In this document: positions 63,990-64,000 of the stretch, in pieces
How positions within the stretch are numbered: position 1 is the first letter of the stretch
Layout: the number at the start of each line of letters is the position of its first letter
Assembly (NCBI RefSeq): GCF_030409945.1
Contig: NZ_JAUFQV010000006.1
Span: 113,527-177,526, forward strand
DNA from: Vibrio tapetis subsp. quintayensis
GTDB lineage: Bacteria; Pseudomonadota; Gammaproteobacteria; Enterobacterales; Vibrionaceae
Length of the DNA: 64,000 bases
Reading direction: 5' to 3'
Position numbers and translations under genes: made by a program
The notes under the pieces: generated by a model
What the model saw: only the letters and a program-made list of their open reading frames with translations
What the model was told of the DNA's origin: nothing
The model's database searches: none

Positions 63990-64000
63990 AAATTGAAGAG
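63990..64000 (+). rRNA. rrs: 16S rRNA gene, first 11 bases only
   Basis: AAATTGAAGAG at the window edge is identical to the mature 5' end of E. coli 16S rRNA. It is preceded by P1, P2, boxB, boxA and leader hairpins in the right order, so an rRNA operon begins here and continues outside the window. Confidence 0.92.

Overview
The window is core chromosomal DNA of a gammaproteobacterium, almost certainly a Vibrio or close relative. The reasons are the E. coli-like amiB-mutL-miaA-hfq-hflX-hflKC gene string, the sodium-driven polar flagellar motor gene motX next to purA, three LysM repeats on AmiB, the cysDN-SLC13-cysC arrangement, and protein sequences that are Vibrio-like throughout. GC content looks to be in the mid-40s. 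I see no prophage, IS element, CRISPR array, integron or defence island, and no credible undescribed multi-gene system. The unusual features are gene-order breaks, missing neighbours, small repeats, one decayed gene and well-preserved regulatory sites.

Layout. (1) 0-10.7 kb: queG (minus), then tsaE-amiB-mutL-miaA-hfq-hflX-hflK-hflC-yjeT. (2) 11.0-24.8 kb: the S10, spc and alpha ribosomal protein operons (rpsJ to rpsQ, rplN to rpmJ, rpsM to rplQ), with a recognisable S10 leader, an S8-type site at rplE and an S4-type leader. (3) 24.8-32.2 kb: metY, a DUF2780 protein, fklB, an OapA/YtfB-like protein, a DMT permease, an ElaA-type acetyltransferase, a Crp/Fnr-type regulator and cpdB. (4) 32.5-38.3 kb: a sulfate activation cluster cobA-cysD-cysN-SLC13-cysC. 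(5) 38.5-54.6 kb: purA, motX, hmp/nsrR (divergent, shared operators), rnr-rlmB, rpsF-rpsR-rplI, a DUF481 protein, dnaB-alr, a BamA-type barrel protein, yjbQ, pgi. (6) 54.6-58.9 kb: cheX, zur, a non-coding stretch with a decayed gene, dusA, pspG, two hypothetical genes. (7) 59.0-63.3 kb: cysJ-cysI-cysH. (8) 63.5-64.0 kb: tandem rRNA promoters, boxB/boxA and the first 11 bases of a 16S rRNA gene.

How it works together. The window carries nearly the whole assimilatory sulfate route: a likely sulfate permease (SLC13), ATP sulfurylase (CysDN), APS kinase (CysC), PAPS reductase (CysH), sulfite reductase (CysJI), the methyltransferase that starts siroheme synthesis (CobA), and an O-acetylhomoserine sulfhydrylase (MetY) that can fix the sulfide. 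A second theme is growth-linked translation and its autoregulation: ribosomal protein operons with their leaders, rRNA promoters, and tRNA and rRNA modification enzymes (QueG, TsaE, MiaA, DusA, RlmB). Two alternative-sigma promoters are very clear: sigma-28 before motX and sigma-54 before pspG.

Compared with the E. coli order yjeT-purA-nsrR-rnr-rlmB, a block of about 27.7 kb (S10 operon through cysC) lies between yjeT and purA. nnrD is absent next to tsaE, and priB is absent between rpsF and rpsR.
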